Shown here in pieces: positions 50,966 through 60,600 of a stretch of DNA of 64,000 bases. The first letter of the stretch is position 1. Every line of letters starts with the position of its first letter. This DNA comes from Pseudodesulfovibrio aespoeensis Aspo-2. Lineage in GTDB: Bacteria > Desulfobacterota > Desulfovibrionia > Desulfovibrionales > Desulfovibrionaceae. Both the position numbers and the translations under genes were made by a program. Where the stretch lies: positions 2,108,001-2,172,000 of the forward strand of contig NC_014844.1 in assembly GCF_000176915.2 (NCBI RefSeq), written 5' to 3'. Below the pieces are notes generated by a model. It saw only the letters and a list, made by a program, of their open reading frames with translations. It searched no databases and was not told the origin of the DNA.

Positions 50966-51142
50966 ATGTACGTCTACTTCTGCAAGGATTCCAATTGCAA
51001 GGGACACACGAAAAGCTGGGAGCGATGCTGCGATCTGCGCGCCTTCTCCGCCATCAGAGCCGCACCCGGCGGGCACGCCGCGTCCAGAGTCGAATCCGCT
51101 CCTCCGAAACACGGGGCTTCCACTAGGCCGCTGCCGGTTTAG
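50966..51142 (+). CDS. 58-residue Cys-rich small protein
   Basis: A short open frame with GGGAGG 5 bases before ATG 50966. The product starts MYVYFCKDSNCKGH and has CC near residue 21, giving four cysteines and a histidine in the first 22 residues, a possible small metal site (C-x4-C-x9-C-C). The rest is basic and proline/alanine-rich, ending RPLPV. It is downstream of the Rrf2 regulator on the same strand and convergent with mltA. I recognise no family. Confidence 0.6.
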   Translation: MYVYFCKDSNCKGHTKSWERCCDLRAFSAIRAAPGGHAASRVESAPPKHGASTRPLPV

Positions 51143-51229
51143 CCGGCTTGCAGACGCCCTGCCTGATCGCCTGGTTGTGAAGTTTCAAAAGGCTGTTCGC
51201 TCGCGCCGCCAGCCCCTGCCCCTGGCCGC

Positions 51230-52489
51230 CTAGTTGACCGAGGCAGAGGTCTGATCCGTCCGCGCGTCGAGAACCCGCCTGCTGACGAGCATGAAGACCT
51301 CGGATTGCTCCTGAAGATGTCCGGCCAGGGTCTCGGCCTCGCTGCCTGATCCGCAAAAGAGGTCCATGCGCGTTCCCTGGATGGCCCCGCCCGTGTCCTG
51401 GGCCAGGACAAGGGACATGAACGGCTCGGACTGGCCGGTGGCATAATCCATGAGCGAGGTTTTGAGGGCGAGCACCGACCCCAGCGGGGTCATGGCCCGG
51501 TCCACGGCCACGCTCACGCGCGGGGTCAGGATGGTATTCATGGCCCCGAACGGCCCGACATCCGAGAGACGAAAAAAGACATAGCTCGGGTTGGCGAACA
51601 TCACTTCGCCCGCCTTGTCCGGGTTGGCGCTCAGGAACTCCCTGATGCGCTGCATGCTCATCTCCTCCCTGGGCACATGGCCCTGGTTGATGAGCACCTT
51701 GCCTATGGACACGTACTCGCGCCCGTTGCGCCCGCCATACAGGATGTGCCGCACCGATCCGTCCGGCAGCACCAGCCGCCCCGAACCCTGGACCTGCAAA
51801 AAGAAGATGTCCACCGGGTCCTTGACCCAGGCAATCTCGTGCCCCCTGCCCGCCAGCGCACTCTTGGCGTCTATGGCCGCCCGGTCATGGTACGGCTCAA
51901 TGCCCTCCTGCCCCACGCGATAGACCAGGGACTGCCCCTGCCAACGCGGATGAAACTTGCCCAGGTCCACGGTCTTCAGATCGTCCGGCTGCGCGTACAG
52001 GGGATACTTGTATTCCCCGCCGGGGGTCAGCGAGGCCTCCAGCCAGGGCTCGTAATACCCTGTCAGGAGCGTGCCCGGCTCGACCCTGAGCCAGGCGAAC
52101 CGCTCGGCGACCAGGCCGGGGTCAGCATCAAGCCCGGGCAGCAGCCCGATGAGCTCGGCCACGCCGTCGCCAAGCTGCGCCCAGGTCAGGGTCAGACCGG
52201 GTCGGCTGACGCAGACCGCGTTCTGGGGCCGCCTGAGTATATAGCGCAGACTGTCCTCCAGACCGGGACGGAGCGCGGTCCACGAACCGAGCCCCTGGAC
52301 CCGGACGGACAGGGACGCGGCCAGCCCGGCGGCCTCGGCATCGCCCAGCAGGGCGTAGGCCGGGGTCATGTCCTTTACCGGGGCCGGTTTCGCCCCAGTC
52401 TCCGGGGCAGGCACCCCTTTGGCGCAGCCAGACGCAAACACCGCCAGCAGCAGAACCAGGGCAAAGGCCGGGAACAGTCGGAGCGTCAT
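51230..52489 (-). CDS. mltA: Lytic murein transglycosylase A
   Basis: A 419-residue outer-membrane lipoprotein that cuts glycan strands of peptidoglycan. The lipobox is LLAVFASGC, with Cys at about residue 22. The MltA barrel has LLTGYYEPWLEASL near residue 140 and IFFLQVQGSGRLVLPDG near residue 218; the 3D domain with catalytic Asp, VLAQDTGGAIQGTRMD, lies near residue 366-381. Three starts are close (52498, 52495, 52489); AGGA ends at 52499, so only ATG 52489 has good spacing (9 bases). It lies just after the AI-2E transporter gene, whose stop overlaps the ATGA at 52498. Confidence 0.9.
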   Translation of the reverse strand: MTLRLFPAFALVLLLAVFASGCAKGVPAPETGAKPAPVKDMTPAYALLGDAEAAGLAASLSVRVQGLGSWTALRPGLEDSLRYILRRPQNAVCVSRPGLTLTWAQLGDGVAELIGLLPGLDADPGLVAERFAWLRVEPGTLLTGYYEPWLEASLTPGGEYKYPLYAQPDDLKTVDLGKFHPRWQGQSLVYRVGQEGIEPYHDRAAIDAKSALAGRGHEIAWVKDPVDIFFLQVQGSGRLVLPDGSVRHILYGGRNGREYVSIGKVLINQGHVPREEMSMQRIREFLSANPDKAGEVMFANPSYVFFRLSDVGPFGAMNTILTPRVSVAVDRAMTPLGSVLALKTSLMDYATGQSEPFMSLVLAQDTGGAIQGTRMDLFCGSGSEAETLAGHLQEQSEVFMLVSRRVLDARTDQTSASVN

Positions 52490-52494
52490 CGGCA

Positions 52495-53595
52495 TCATTC
52501 CTCGCAATCCTTGAGGTCTTCGGCGTATTCCTCGACATATATCTGCAGCATGACCATGACCAGACTCAGGATGAGCGGACCGTAGAAGATCCCAAGCATC
52601 CCGAAGGTGTACACGCCGCCGAGGATGGCCAGAAAAATGTAGAAGGTGGACACGCGGGACGCCTCTCGCATGAAAATGGGCCGCAGGATGGTGTCGATGC
52701 CGACCACGACTATGCCGCACCACAGGGCCAGCAGGGTGGCTTCCTTCCACTGCCCTGACAGGAGGAGGAAGCCCACGGCAGGCACCCAGACCAGCCCGGT
52801 GCCCAGCACCGGAATGAGCGAGGCCAGCGCCATCATCGCCCCCCAGAAAAAGGCCGGGATGCCGACCACGGCCAGCCCGGCACCGCCCGCCAACCCTTGG
52901 AGCACAGCCACGAGCAGGCAGCCCATGAGCACCCCCCGCGCCACCCGCCTGAGGCTGTCGATGATGTAGTCCTCCTGCCTGGGTCGCAGGGGGGAGAGGA
53001 GCTTGACGTAGGCCACCATCTTGGCCCCGTCGCGCATGAAATAAAAGAGGATGAAGACCATGAGCAGGAAATGAAGCACCAGAATGGCCGCGTTCCTGAC
53101 CAGTTCAGTGCCTGCGCCGATCATGAGCTGGGCGAAATCCCTTGAATACTGGATGATGCTGGCCTGGAGATCAATCTCGCTGATGCGCAGGAACGGCAAC
53201 TCCCGCTGAAACCACAGCAGATACCCCTCCAGCCTCTCGCTGCTGGCCAGGGAGTCCAGCCCGCCCTTGGCCACCCAGGCGTTCAGGGTCACCAGGGATT
53301 CCACGCCCTGGCTGATGAGAGCCATGACCAGAAACGTCATGGGCAGGAGCAGGCAGAAGACGATGATGGCCACTGTGATCAGCGAGGCTATGTTTCGATG
53401 GCCCTTGACCGCAGGCAGCACCCAGGCGAACACCGGCGAGAAGAGCACGGCCAGGACCGTGGAAAAGATCATGGTGTGCAAAAAGGGCTCGACTATGGAA
53501 AAACCGAGATACAGCGCAAAAAGCAGCAGCAGGATGAAAAACACCTTGTAGATGCCGCCATCAAGCAGAGACGAAGATCCATTCAAACCGCTCAT
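52495..53595 (-). CDS. AI-2E/PerM-family membrane transporter
   Basis: A 366-residue polytopic inner-membrane protein with about seven to eight helices: helices near residues 18-70 and 75-95, a soluble helical section 105-145, then helices from about 150 to 350. The family pattern GVPAFFWG-like (VVGIPAFFWGAMMALASLIPVLGTGLVW, split across two helices near 240-266) is present. Members export or exchange small solutes or Na+; the substrate is unknown. It is co-directional with mltA, almost overlapping. Confidence 0.88.
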   Translation of the reverse strand: MSGLNGSSSLLDGGIYKVFFILLLLFALYLGFSIVEPFLHTMIFSTVLAVLFSPVFAWVLPAVKGHRNIASLITVAIIVFCLLLPMTFLVMALISQGVESLVTLNAWVAKGGLDSLASSERLEGYLLWFQRELPFLRISEIDLQASIIQYSRDFAQLMIGAGTELVRNAAILVLHFLLMVFILFYFMRDGAKMVAYVKLLSPLRPRQEDYIIDSLRRVARGVLMGCLLVAVLQGLAGGAGLAVVGIPAFFWGAMMALASLIPVLGTGLVWVPAVGFLLLSGQWKEATLLALWCGIVVVGIDTILRPIFMREASRVSTFYIFLAILGGVYTFGMLGIFYGPLILSLVMVMLQIYVEEYAEDLKDCEE

Positions 53596-54065
53596 GGGGG
53601 TACGCTCTCCGGGGGGTTTCGCCGCCGCTTCGGCGTCTGGTTCATATCCTCAGAGTGGATTGTATGATTGCAGGGGCGGTGTCAACATCAACCGAACCGA
53701 TCCCCACGGAACGCGGACACCCTCCCCTGCCGAGGACTTGGCACAAACATTCCTGCGCCTCCTCAAAACAGAATCTTCAACGTATTTTCCCGTGACTTAT
53801 GGGCTGGAAACCGCAGCTTGTTCCCCGCATCGGACAATTCCCAGCACAAATGCCAATCCACCCCCGGAACAGGAGGAGCGCGGCAATTCCCGCATCTTGT
53901 TTTTTCCGGCGTTTGAAGCTAAAGGGAAATGTCGCGCTGTGATCAAAAGCCGTTGTTCCCGCGGCAACAGCAAAGGGACCAAAGACCCGACGCCGCCGTT
54001 TCAACCCGGACGACGGCCTGGGGCGAAGGGATACCAATCTAACTTTAGTTTCACTGGAGGAAAGG
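53596..54065. other. Long leader/intergenic region before the second amino-acid ABC operon
   Basis: About 470 bases without a supported gene. Candidate TTGTTT and TAAAGG elements (near 53899-53927) have 17-base spacing for plus-strand transcription. A short hairpin with a GTTG/CAAC stem lies near 53951-53969. A TTGGCAC-like element near 53748 does not have sigma-54 spacing. The open frames here lack ribosome sites. I see no known riboswitch. Confidence 0.4.
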
Positions 54066-54935
54066 ATGAAACGCGTACTCGGCCTTGTGGCGGCCCTAGC
54101 CACCCTCGTTTTTCTCGTCGCCTGTGGCCAGCAGCCCGAGCAGCAGGCCGGAGCCCCGGCCCCCAAGCAGGACATGAACGTCCGTCTGGAACTGAGCAAG
54201 GCTTCCGCCCTTGAGAAGATCATGCAGCGCGGCACCCTGCGCGTGGGCCTCGAAGCGGGCTACATGCCCTTTGAGATGACCGACAAGAAAGGCAACATCG
54301 TCGGCTTCGACGTGGACATGGTCACCGAAATGGCCAAGGCCATGGGTGTCAAGCTGGAACTGGTCAACACCGCCTGGGACGGCATCATCCCGGCCCTGCT
54401 CTCCGACAAGTTCGACATCATCGCCTCCGGCATGACCGTCAACCAGGAGCGCAACCTGAAGATCAATTTCGCCGACCCGTACATCATCGTTGGCCAGACC
54501 GCCCTGATCAACGCCGTGGACGCGGACAAGATCACCAGTTGGAAAGATCTGAACGCCGAAGGCATCACCATCACCTCCAAGCTCGGCACCACCGGCGAAC
54601 AGGCTGTCAAGCGGCTGATGCCCAAGGCCACCTACAAGTCCTTTGAGACCGAGTCCGAGGCCATGCTTGAAGTCCTCAACGGCAAGGCGACCGCCACGGT
54701 TTACGACCTGCCCATGACCTCCATCTTCTACGCCGAGCGCGGCAAGGAAGGCGGCATGAAGTTCCTGAGCGAACCCTTCACCTACGAGCCCCTGGGCTGG
54801 GCCATCAACAAGGGCGACCCGGACTTCCTGAACTGGCTCAACAACTTCCTGCGCCAGACCAAGAACGATGGCCGCTACGAAGCCATCTATACCAAGTGGT
54901 TCGGGAGCAACGACTGGCTCCAGGACGTCCAGTAA
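54066..54935 (+). CDS. Amino-acid-binding lipoprotein (SBP_bac_3)
   Basis: A 289-residue receptor of a polar amino-acid importer. The lipobox LVFLVAC places the lipid-anchored Cys near residue 20, so it is membrane-tethered, unlike the receptor at 728. The binding domain starts near LEKIMQRGTLRVGLEAGYMPFE (split at residue 60) and has GFDVDMVTEMAKAMG near residue 79 and MTVNQERNLKINFADPY near residue 124. GGAGGAAAGG ends one base before the ATG. A strong terminator follows. Confidence 0.92.
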   Translation: MKRVLGLVAALATLVFLVACGQQPEQQAGAPAPKQDMNVRLELSKASALEKIMQRGTLRVGLEAGYMPFEMTDKKGNIVGFDVDMVTEMAKAMGVKLELVNTAWDGIIPALLSDKFDIIASGMTVNQERNLKINFADPYIIVGQTALINAVDADKITSWKDLNAEGITITSKLGTTGEQAVKRLMPKATYKSFETESEAMLEVLNGKATATVYDLPMTSIFYAERGKEGGMKFLSEPFTYEPLGWAINKGDPDFLNWLNNFLRQTKNDGRYEAIYTKWFGSNDWLQDVQ

Positions 54936-54952
54936 CCGCAAATTCATGACCT

Positions 54953-54988
54953 GCCGGGGATCGTACCAACGATCCCCGGCCTTTTTTT
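54953..54988 (+). terminator. Strong terminator after the receptor gene
   Basis: An 11-bp GC stem (54953-54963 with 54970-54980), 6-base loop and a T7 run. It sits between receptor and permease genes of one operon, as at 1575. Confidence 0.88.
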
Positions 54989-55018
54989 CTATGTTTTAAA
55001 TCCATAGAGCTTTTTTCA

Positions 55019-56026
55019 ATGAACGACATCACCCAGACCCTCGCCAGAGGCATTCCGAGCCGGAATACCCTCTGGAAGCTCCTGTTTATCGCGGGCCTCT
55101 CGGCCCTGTGCTTCGGCTTCTACATCGCCACGGAGCAGGCCAACTACATCTGGCACTGGAACCGGATTCCCCGATATTTCTATTACACCGAAACCATCAA
55201 CGTCCGCGCCGAGATCGAGGGCAGGGTCTCCAAGATCACCCACAAGGGCAACGACGCGGTGGTCATCGTCGAGGGAGACGGCGCCTCCGAATTCTACGCG
55301 GTTCCCGGCTCGGACCTGAAGATATCCGAAAACGACACCCTGTACATGGGCGACATCATCGGCACGTATCAGGAGGGCAGACCGGGGCTCATGACCGAGG
55401 GCATGCTCATCACCATCGAGATAAGCATCATCGCCATCGCCTTCGGCATCGTGCTTGGCCTGTTCACGGGGTTGGCCAGGATATCGAGCAACCCGTGCCT
55501 CAAATGGTCGGCCATCACCTACATCGAACTCATCCGGGGCTCGCCCCTGCTTGTCCAGCTCCTGATCGCGTACTACGTCATCGGCACGCTGATAAACAAC
55601 CTGCTCGTCAACGCAGGCCTGCCGCAGGTGCCGGGAATGTGGTTCGGCATTGCCTCGCTAGCCATTTTTGCCGGGGCCTACGTGGCCGAGATCGTGCGGG
55701 CGGGCATCCAGTCCATCCACAAGGGCCAGAGCGAGGCAGCGCGCTCCCTGGGCATGACCAAGGCCATGGCCATGCGCAAGATCATCCTGCCCCAGGCGTT
55801 CCGGCGCATCCTGCCGCCGCTGGCAGGACAGTTCATCAGCCTGATCAAGGACTCCTCGCTACTCGGCGTCATCGCCATCCGCGAGCTGACCAAGGCCACC
55901 CGCGAGGCCGTGACCACGAGCCTGATGCCCTACGAGCTTTATTTCGTATGCGGCCTGATGTATCTCCTGGTCACCTTCAGCCTGTCCATGTTCGTCCAGT
56001 ATCTTGAAAAGAGGTCGGTGGAATAA
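55019..56026 (+). CDS. Amino-acid ABC transporter permease with periplasmic insert
   Basis: A 335-residue permease of the HisM/GltJ class. TM1 lies at about residues 18-38. An unusual hydrophilic insert of about 75 residues follows (residues 43-118: [37 protein letters not shown]), with alternating beta-like strands. The normal permease domain then occupies residues 122-325, with the EAA loop [21 protein letters not shown] (split after 20) near residue 240. The start has only a weak GAG. It pairs with the ATPase gene one base downstream of its stop. Confidence 0.9.
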   Translation: MNDITQTLARGIPSRNTLWKLLFIAGLSALCFGFYIATEQANYIWHWNRIPRYFYYTETINVRAEIEGRVSKITHKGNDAVVIVEGDGASEFYAVPGSDLKISENDTLYMGDIIGTYQEGRPGLMTEGMLITIEISIIAIAFGIVLGLFTGLARISSNPCLKWSAITYIELIRGSPLLVQLLIAYYVIGTLINNLLVNAGLPQVPGMWFGIASLAIFAGAYVAEIVRAGIQSIHKGQSEAARSLGMTKAMAMRKIILPQAFRRILPPLAGQFISLIKDSSLLGVIAIRELTKATREAVTTSLMPYELYFVCGLMYLLVTFSLSMFVQYLEKRSVE

Positions 56027-56027
56027 G

Positions 56028-56759
<732 letters not shown>

Positions 56760-56772
56760 AAAAAGAACGACT

Positions 56773-56802
56773 GCGGATTGCGGCGCTTGCTTTGCAATCC
56801 GC
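56773..56802 (+). terminator. Hairpin after the second ABC operon
   Basis: A perfect 9-bp stem (56773-56781 with 56794-56802) with a 12-base loop begins 13 bases after the ATPase stop. The following T-run is poor, so termination strength is uncertain. Confidence 0.5.
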
Positions 56803-56890
56803 GGTCTTCAAGATCGCACACTACATATTTCGCCATCACGACAATGAACCGGACAAGCCGACACTCCCATCTTCAGGAAAGCGACAGTCA

Positions 56891-58030
56891 ATGAGCAAAT
56901 ACACCCGACCATTTTTAGATTATTATCAAGAGAACAGCATTTCACCCGTTTCTCAGGACATCAGCAACCTCCAGGCGCATTTCGCCCGCCGTGAAGCGCT
57001 GTATCGGCACCTGGGAATCATCCCCTCCTTTCTCAGAGGACTCACAATCCTTGAGTTCGGACCGGGGAGTGGCCACAATGCGCTGTACACGGCAAGCCTT
57101 TCGCCCAAACGCTATGTTCTCGTTGACGGCAACCCGACAGGGTTGGAGGAAACCAGAAAAAACCTACAGGCAGCCAAAACGGATGTGGTTGTCGTCGAAA
57201 GCCTCATCGAGTCGTTTTCCACTGACGAACGATTTGACATGGTTATGTGCGAAGGCGTTCTCCCCTGGCAAAAAGACCCGGAATCAATGCTCAGGAAAGT
57301 CGCTGAGTTTGTCGCCCCCGGCGGACTTCTCGTCGTCAGTTGTAACAATGAGATTTCCGCCCTCAGCGAGAGCCTTCGACGTCTCCAGGCCCGTCTCATC
57401 ATCGACAAAAGCCTGCCGCTTCTTGATCAAGCCGAGCAATTGAAACCCGTTTTCCGGCAGGATCTCGAATCCCTCAACGGGATGTCCAGACCACACCAGG
57501 ACTGGATTCTTGATCAGATTTTGCAGCCTTTCATCGGGCGCTGCCTAACGCTGGAGAACACCATTGCCGCTCTGGACGACGACTACAATACGTACTGCAC
57601 CTCGCCCCACTTTCTCCTGGACTGGGCATGGTACAAGGAAGTTCCGCTTCGTCGGATGCCAGCCAACGAATTCGCCATCAGCACAATCCGCCGGAACAAT
57701 CACAACTTCCTTGACTATCGGGTACAACTTGATCCCCGCGAGGAAGAAGGAAACATTCTGCTCGACACCCTTGCCCGACAGATTACCGAAGACGGCCTTC
57801 TCTTTGAAACCACGGGCGAAACTACATACCTGAAATCCGTTCGCGCTAAGCTTTCCGAGCTTGTGGTCCAGGCACGCACCTTCTCGCCTGTGACCGCCGA
57901 GAGCCTCGACAACTTCTGCCAGGGCCTGGGCGCATGGCTCGATACCGGCTCCTTCCCGGAACTGACGGCCTTCAAACCACTCTTTGGGAGAGGCCAGCAG
58001 TATATTTCTTTAATAAGAAAAGACCGCTGA
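56891..58030 (+). CDS. SAM-dependent methyltransferase of a glycan cluster
   Basis: A 379-residue protein. The class I SAM motif ILEFGPGSGHNALY lies near residue 53-66 and VLVDGNPTGLEETRK near residue 74; FDMVMCEGVLPWQKDPESML near residue 115-134 corresponds to motifs II-III. The C-terminal half is a helical domain that I do not recognise. ATG 56891 follows AGGAAAGCG; the frame is open further upstream without a ribosome site. It precedes a TIGR04372-type glycosyltransferase, so modification of a surface sugar or glycopeptide is likely. Confidence 0.8.
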   Translation: MSKYTRPFLDYYQENSISPVSQDISNLQAHFARREALYRHLGIIPSFLRGLTILEFGPGSGHNALYTASLSPKRYVLVDGNPTGLEETRKNLQAAKTDVVVVESLIESFSTDERFDMVMCEGVLPWQKDPESMLRKVAEFVAPGGLLVVSCNNEISALSESLRRLQARLIIDKSLPLLDQAEQLKPVFRQDLESLNGMSRPHQDWILDQILQPFIGRCLTLENTIAALDDDYNTYCTSPHFLLDWAWYKEVPLRRMPANEFAISTIRRNNHNFLDYRVQLDPREEEGNILLDTLARQITEDGLLFETTGETTYLKSVRAKLSELVVQARTFSPVTAESLDNFCQGLGAWLDTGSFPELTAFKPLFGRGQQYISLIRKDR

Positions 58031-58068
58031 GTCGCTCAGAACCAGTCAAGCCAGTATCCGGGATCATA

Positions 58069-59262
58069 ATGAAGAACGCCCCAACCTACAAAATGAACCT
58101 CAAGTGGTTCAGACCTCTGTATTTTCCCATTCTGCTTCCGGTGGCCTTGCTCATAGCGCTTTACAACAAGCTCTCGCCGATCCCGTTCAAAATTTACGTT
58201 TTGCGAGTCGACAGAGTGGGACAGTTGGCGGCCAACCAGGAAGAATTCTGTTGCCACAGAGACCTGGGCATGCTGCCAAAAGAGTACAGGGTCTATATCT
58301 ACCGGCACCGCCCGAGCAACACGACCCTCATGAACATGTGGAAACGGGTTCTCCGGGTCAGGCAGTCGGCTCTTCCGCTCTTCGACGTGTGCAACAAACT
58401 CGGCGGACTCGGAATAACTTCAATGTACATCCACCGCGTGACCACTGGATACGACCCGAATCACTTGGTTGAAAAGACACCGCAGCACATCGACTTCACC
58501 CAGGAAGAGGAAAGAGAGGCGCAAGCACAGTTATCCCGGCTGGGCATCGACATGGGCAAACCAATGATCCCGGTGCTGGGACGCGACTCGCTCTATCTCA
58601 AAAGCATTCGAGAAACCACCGACGAAGACAGCTACAGAAACGTAGACATCAACACCTTCATCCCGGCCATGGAACACCTTGCCGCCCGGTTCAACGTCAT
58701 CAGGATGGGCCATGTCGCAGGCACACCTCTCAAAACAGACACTCCGGGCATTCTGGACTACTCCTTCTGCGGCGGCAGGACCGAATTGCTGGACATCTAC
58801 ATTTCAGCCCGGTGCCATTTCTTCTTCAGTACCGGCACGGGACTTGATAGCATCGCCTCACACTGCTTTCGAAAACCGGTCCTGTATGTCAACCTGATTC
58901 CCATGGAGGCAGCCATTGCCTTCAACACGAATTCGCTGATTATCTTCAAGCAGTTATGGCATGTTGAAAACAAAAGGTATCTCACTCTGAGCGAAATATT
59001 CTCCCTGGACATAGGGCTTGCCTGCACACCACGGGAGCTTTCGCCCCACGGCGTGGTGGCTCACGACAACAGCCCTGAGGATATCACCGCTGTGGTTGTG
59101 GAAATGGAGGCGAGGCTGGACGGGACCTGGGAAAGGGGCGAAGAGGGCGAAGCACTCCAAGCGCGATTCTGGTCGCATTTCAAGAAGAAATATCCGGACT
59201 CTCCGCCGGTCTCCAGGATTGGAACGGCCTTTCTGCGAAAGTACCCGCACTGGCTCGAGTAA
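58069..59262 (+). CDS. TIGR04372-family putative glycosyltransferase
   Basis: A 397-residue protein. One membrane helix near residues 18-35 (LYFPILLPVALLIALYNKL) is followed by FKIYVLRVDRVGQLAANQEEFCCH. The family-like block PVLGRDSLYLKSIRE near residue 165-179, YRNVDINTFIPAMEHL near residue 187 and ARFNVIRMGHVAG near residue 203 match the TIGR04372 pattern. A later STGTGLDSIASHCFRKPVLYVN resembles the sugar-nucleotide-site loop of GT-B enzymes. No strong ribosome site precedes the ATG. It follows the methyltransferase gene by 38 bases. Confidence 0.78.
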   Translation: MKNAPTYKMNLKWFRPLYFPILLPVALLIALYNKLSPIPFKIYVLRVDRVGQLAANQEEFCCHRDLGMLPKEYRVYIYRHRPSNTTLMNMWKRVLRVRQSALPLFDVCNKLGGLGITSMYIHRVTTGYDPNHLVEKTPQHIDFTQEEEREAQAQLSRLGIDMGKPMIPVLGRDSLYLKSIRETTDEDSYRNVDINTFIPAMEHLAARFNVIRMGHVAGTPLKTDTPGILDYSFCGGRTELLDIYISARCHFFFSTGTGLDSIASHCFRKPVLYVNLIPMEAAIAFNTNSLIIFKQLWHVENKRYLTLSEIFSLDIGLACTPRELSPHGVVAHDNSPEDITAVVVEMEARLDGTWERGEEGEALQARFWSHFKKKYPDSPPVSRIGTAFLRKYPHWLE

Positions 59263-59343
59263 CCCTGCGCACCATTCTTCAAACGCTACGGCCTCAGACC
59301 GGATGGGCAGGAGCCGTGCGGAATCGGCTGGAAGCGATGGCCG

Positions 59344-60558
59344 CTATCCGACGACTTTGATCACTGCGGTTGTCCCGTCTTCCGCCTGAGCCCACGTCTC
59401 GATGAAACGCCCGCCCCTGTCGACGAAATCCTGATACTTGCGCATCACCTTGGCTTCATTGATCTTGGAATTGAATGGAAGGACGATGCAATAGTCAACG
59501 GGATGCGTGACCAATCTGTCTGGCGGGAATATTCCGAGATTGGATTTCGGCATGAAGAGGCCGTGCTTGCGCGGATCTTCATCGACAATGTAGTCAATGT
59601 ACTGATAAACATCTGCAAAATTCAGATATCCGGAGCAACGGGCGCCCGAGCCGAAGCCAGCGATTTTTTTCCCTTGGGCACGCAAAGCCTTCAGGCACTC
59701 CCTGGCCGCATGCATGCTCTCAAGGAATCTGTCGCGCAACGCCAAACGGGCCGCCAGACGTTTCTGATCGCGGCCGCCATCAGTCAAGACCCTCTTGCCG
59801 CGCTTTGAGGTAGTTATAAGCGAACCGCCCGTGAAGGGAACTGTCCGCCACTTCCTGATCTCTATTCCGAAACGGCCAAACAGGGTGCGCAGGCTCTCCA
59901 CATCAAAATAGTTGACATGCTGCTCCCATATACTGCTGAAATCGGCCCGCTCCTCAACCGGCGCAAAATCAGGCACTTCAAGAAAGAGCGTGGTTTGGTC
60001 GTCCATGAGGATGGAAAGTCCCTCGACAAAAGAGTCCAACTCCTGAACGTGTTCCAAGACATGCCGGGAAATGACGAGCCTGGGATGCCCATGCTCCCGG
60101 ACGAAACGCTCGGCCTCTTCCTTGGAGAAATATACATTGCGCACGTTCAGTCCGGACGCCACCGCCTCTTTGGCGCAGTGGCGCGCAGGCTCTATCCCAT
60201 AGAGATTTTCGTACCCGGCCTTGCGCAATGCGTTGAGAAAATATCCGTCATTACAGGCGATTTCCAGGATCATGTCAGACGGGGAAGACAGATGTTCCCC
60301 AACTATCTCGTCGATCTCTTCGCCGATATGCTCCGCCGGAAACATGGAGGTTGGGAGTTGGACATAATCATAGAACTCTTCACGTTTCGACGGCGTCTTG
60401 ATAAAAACGAACCCGCATGTTTCGCAAAGAGACAGCGTCAGGTCCATGAGCTGCCCCTGCTGCCCCTGCCTGAGCAGGCACATGGTGTTGGGCTGCTCGC
60501 CCAAAGGCAAAAAGGGAACGACCTTGTCAGACAGGCACACTCTGCAAACAGAACTCAT
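59344..60558 (-). CDS. Zinc-ribbon C-methyltransferase-like protein (first of a pair)
   Basis: A 404-residue protein of the Methyltransf_13/Methyltransf_14 type. The N-terminal zinc site is CRVC...CETC (residues 5-8 and 45-48). The SAM region is LEIACNDGYFLNALRKAGY near residue 97-115 with HVLEHVQELDSF near residue 165. The C-terminal domain has IAGFGSGARCSGYLNF near residue 295. Relatives methylate deoxysugars or related substrates (for example C-3 methyltransferases). It lies next to a paralogue at 60601, 42 bases away on the same strand. Confidence 0.85.
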   Translation of the reverse strand: MSSVCRVCLSDKVVPFLPLGEQPNTMCLLRQGQQGQLMDLTLSLCETCGFVFIKTPSKREEFYDYVQLPTSMFPAEHIGEEIDEIVGEHLSSPSDMILEIACNDGYFLNALRKAGYENLYGIEPARHCAKEAVASGLNVRNVYFSKEEAERFVREHGHPRLVISRHVLEHVQELDSFVEGLSILMDDQTTLFLEVPDFAPVEERADFSSIWEQHVNYFDVESLRTLFGRFGIEIRKWRTVPFTGGSLITTSKRGKRVLTDGGRDQKRLAARLALRDRFLESMHAARECLKALRAQGKKIAGFGSGARCSGYLNFADVYQYIDYIVDEDPRKHGLFMPKSNLGIFPPDRLVTHPVDYCIVLPFNSKINEAKVMRKYQDFVDRGGRFIETWAQAEDGTTAVIKVVG

Positions 60559-60600
60559 CTCAACAGACCCCTATAATAAAAAATGGAATGAAAACACCGG

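Noticed and set aside
53746..53766. TTGGCAC...TGC element upstream of the second receptor gene
   Set aside because: The GG and GC are 13 bases apart rather than 10, so it is not a sigma-54 promoter.
56782..56797. GG-N10-GC sigma-54-like element before the methyltransferase gene
   Set aside because: Only the GG/GC spacing fits; three conserved positions differ, and the bases belong to a hairpin loop and arm.
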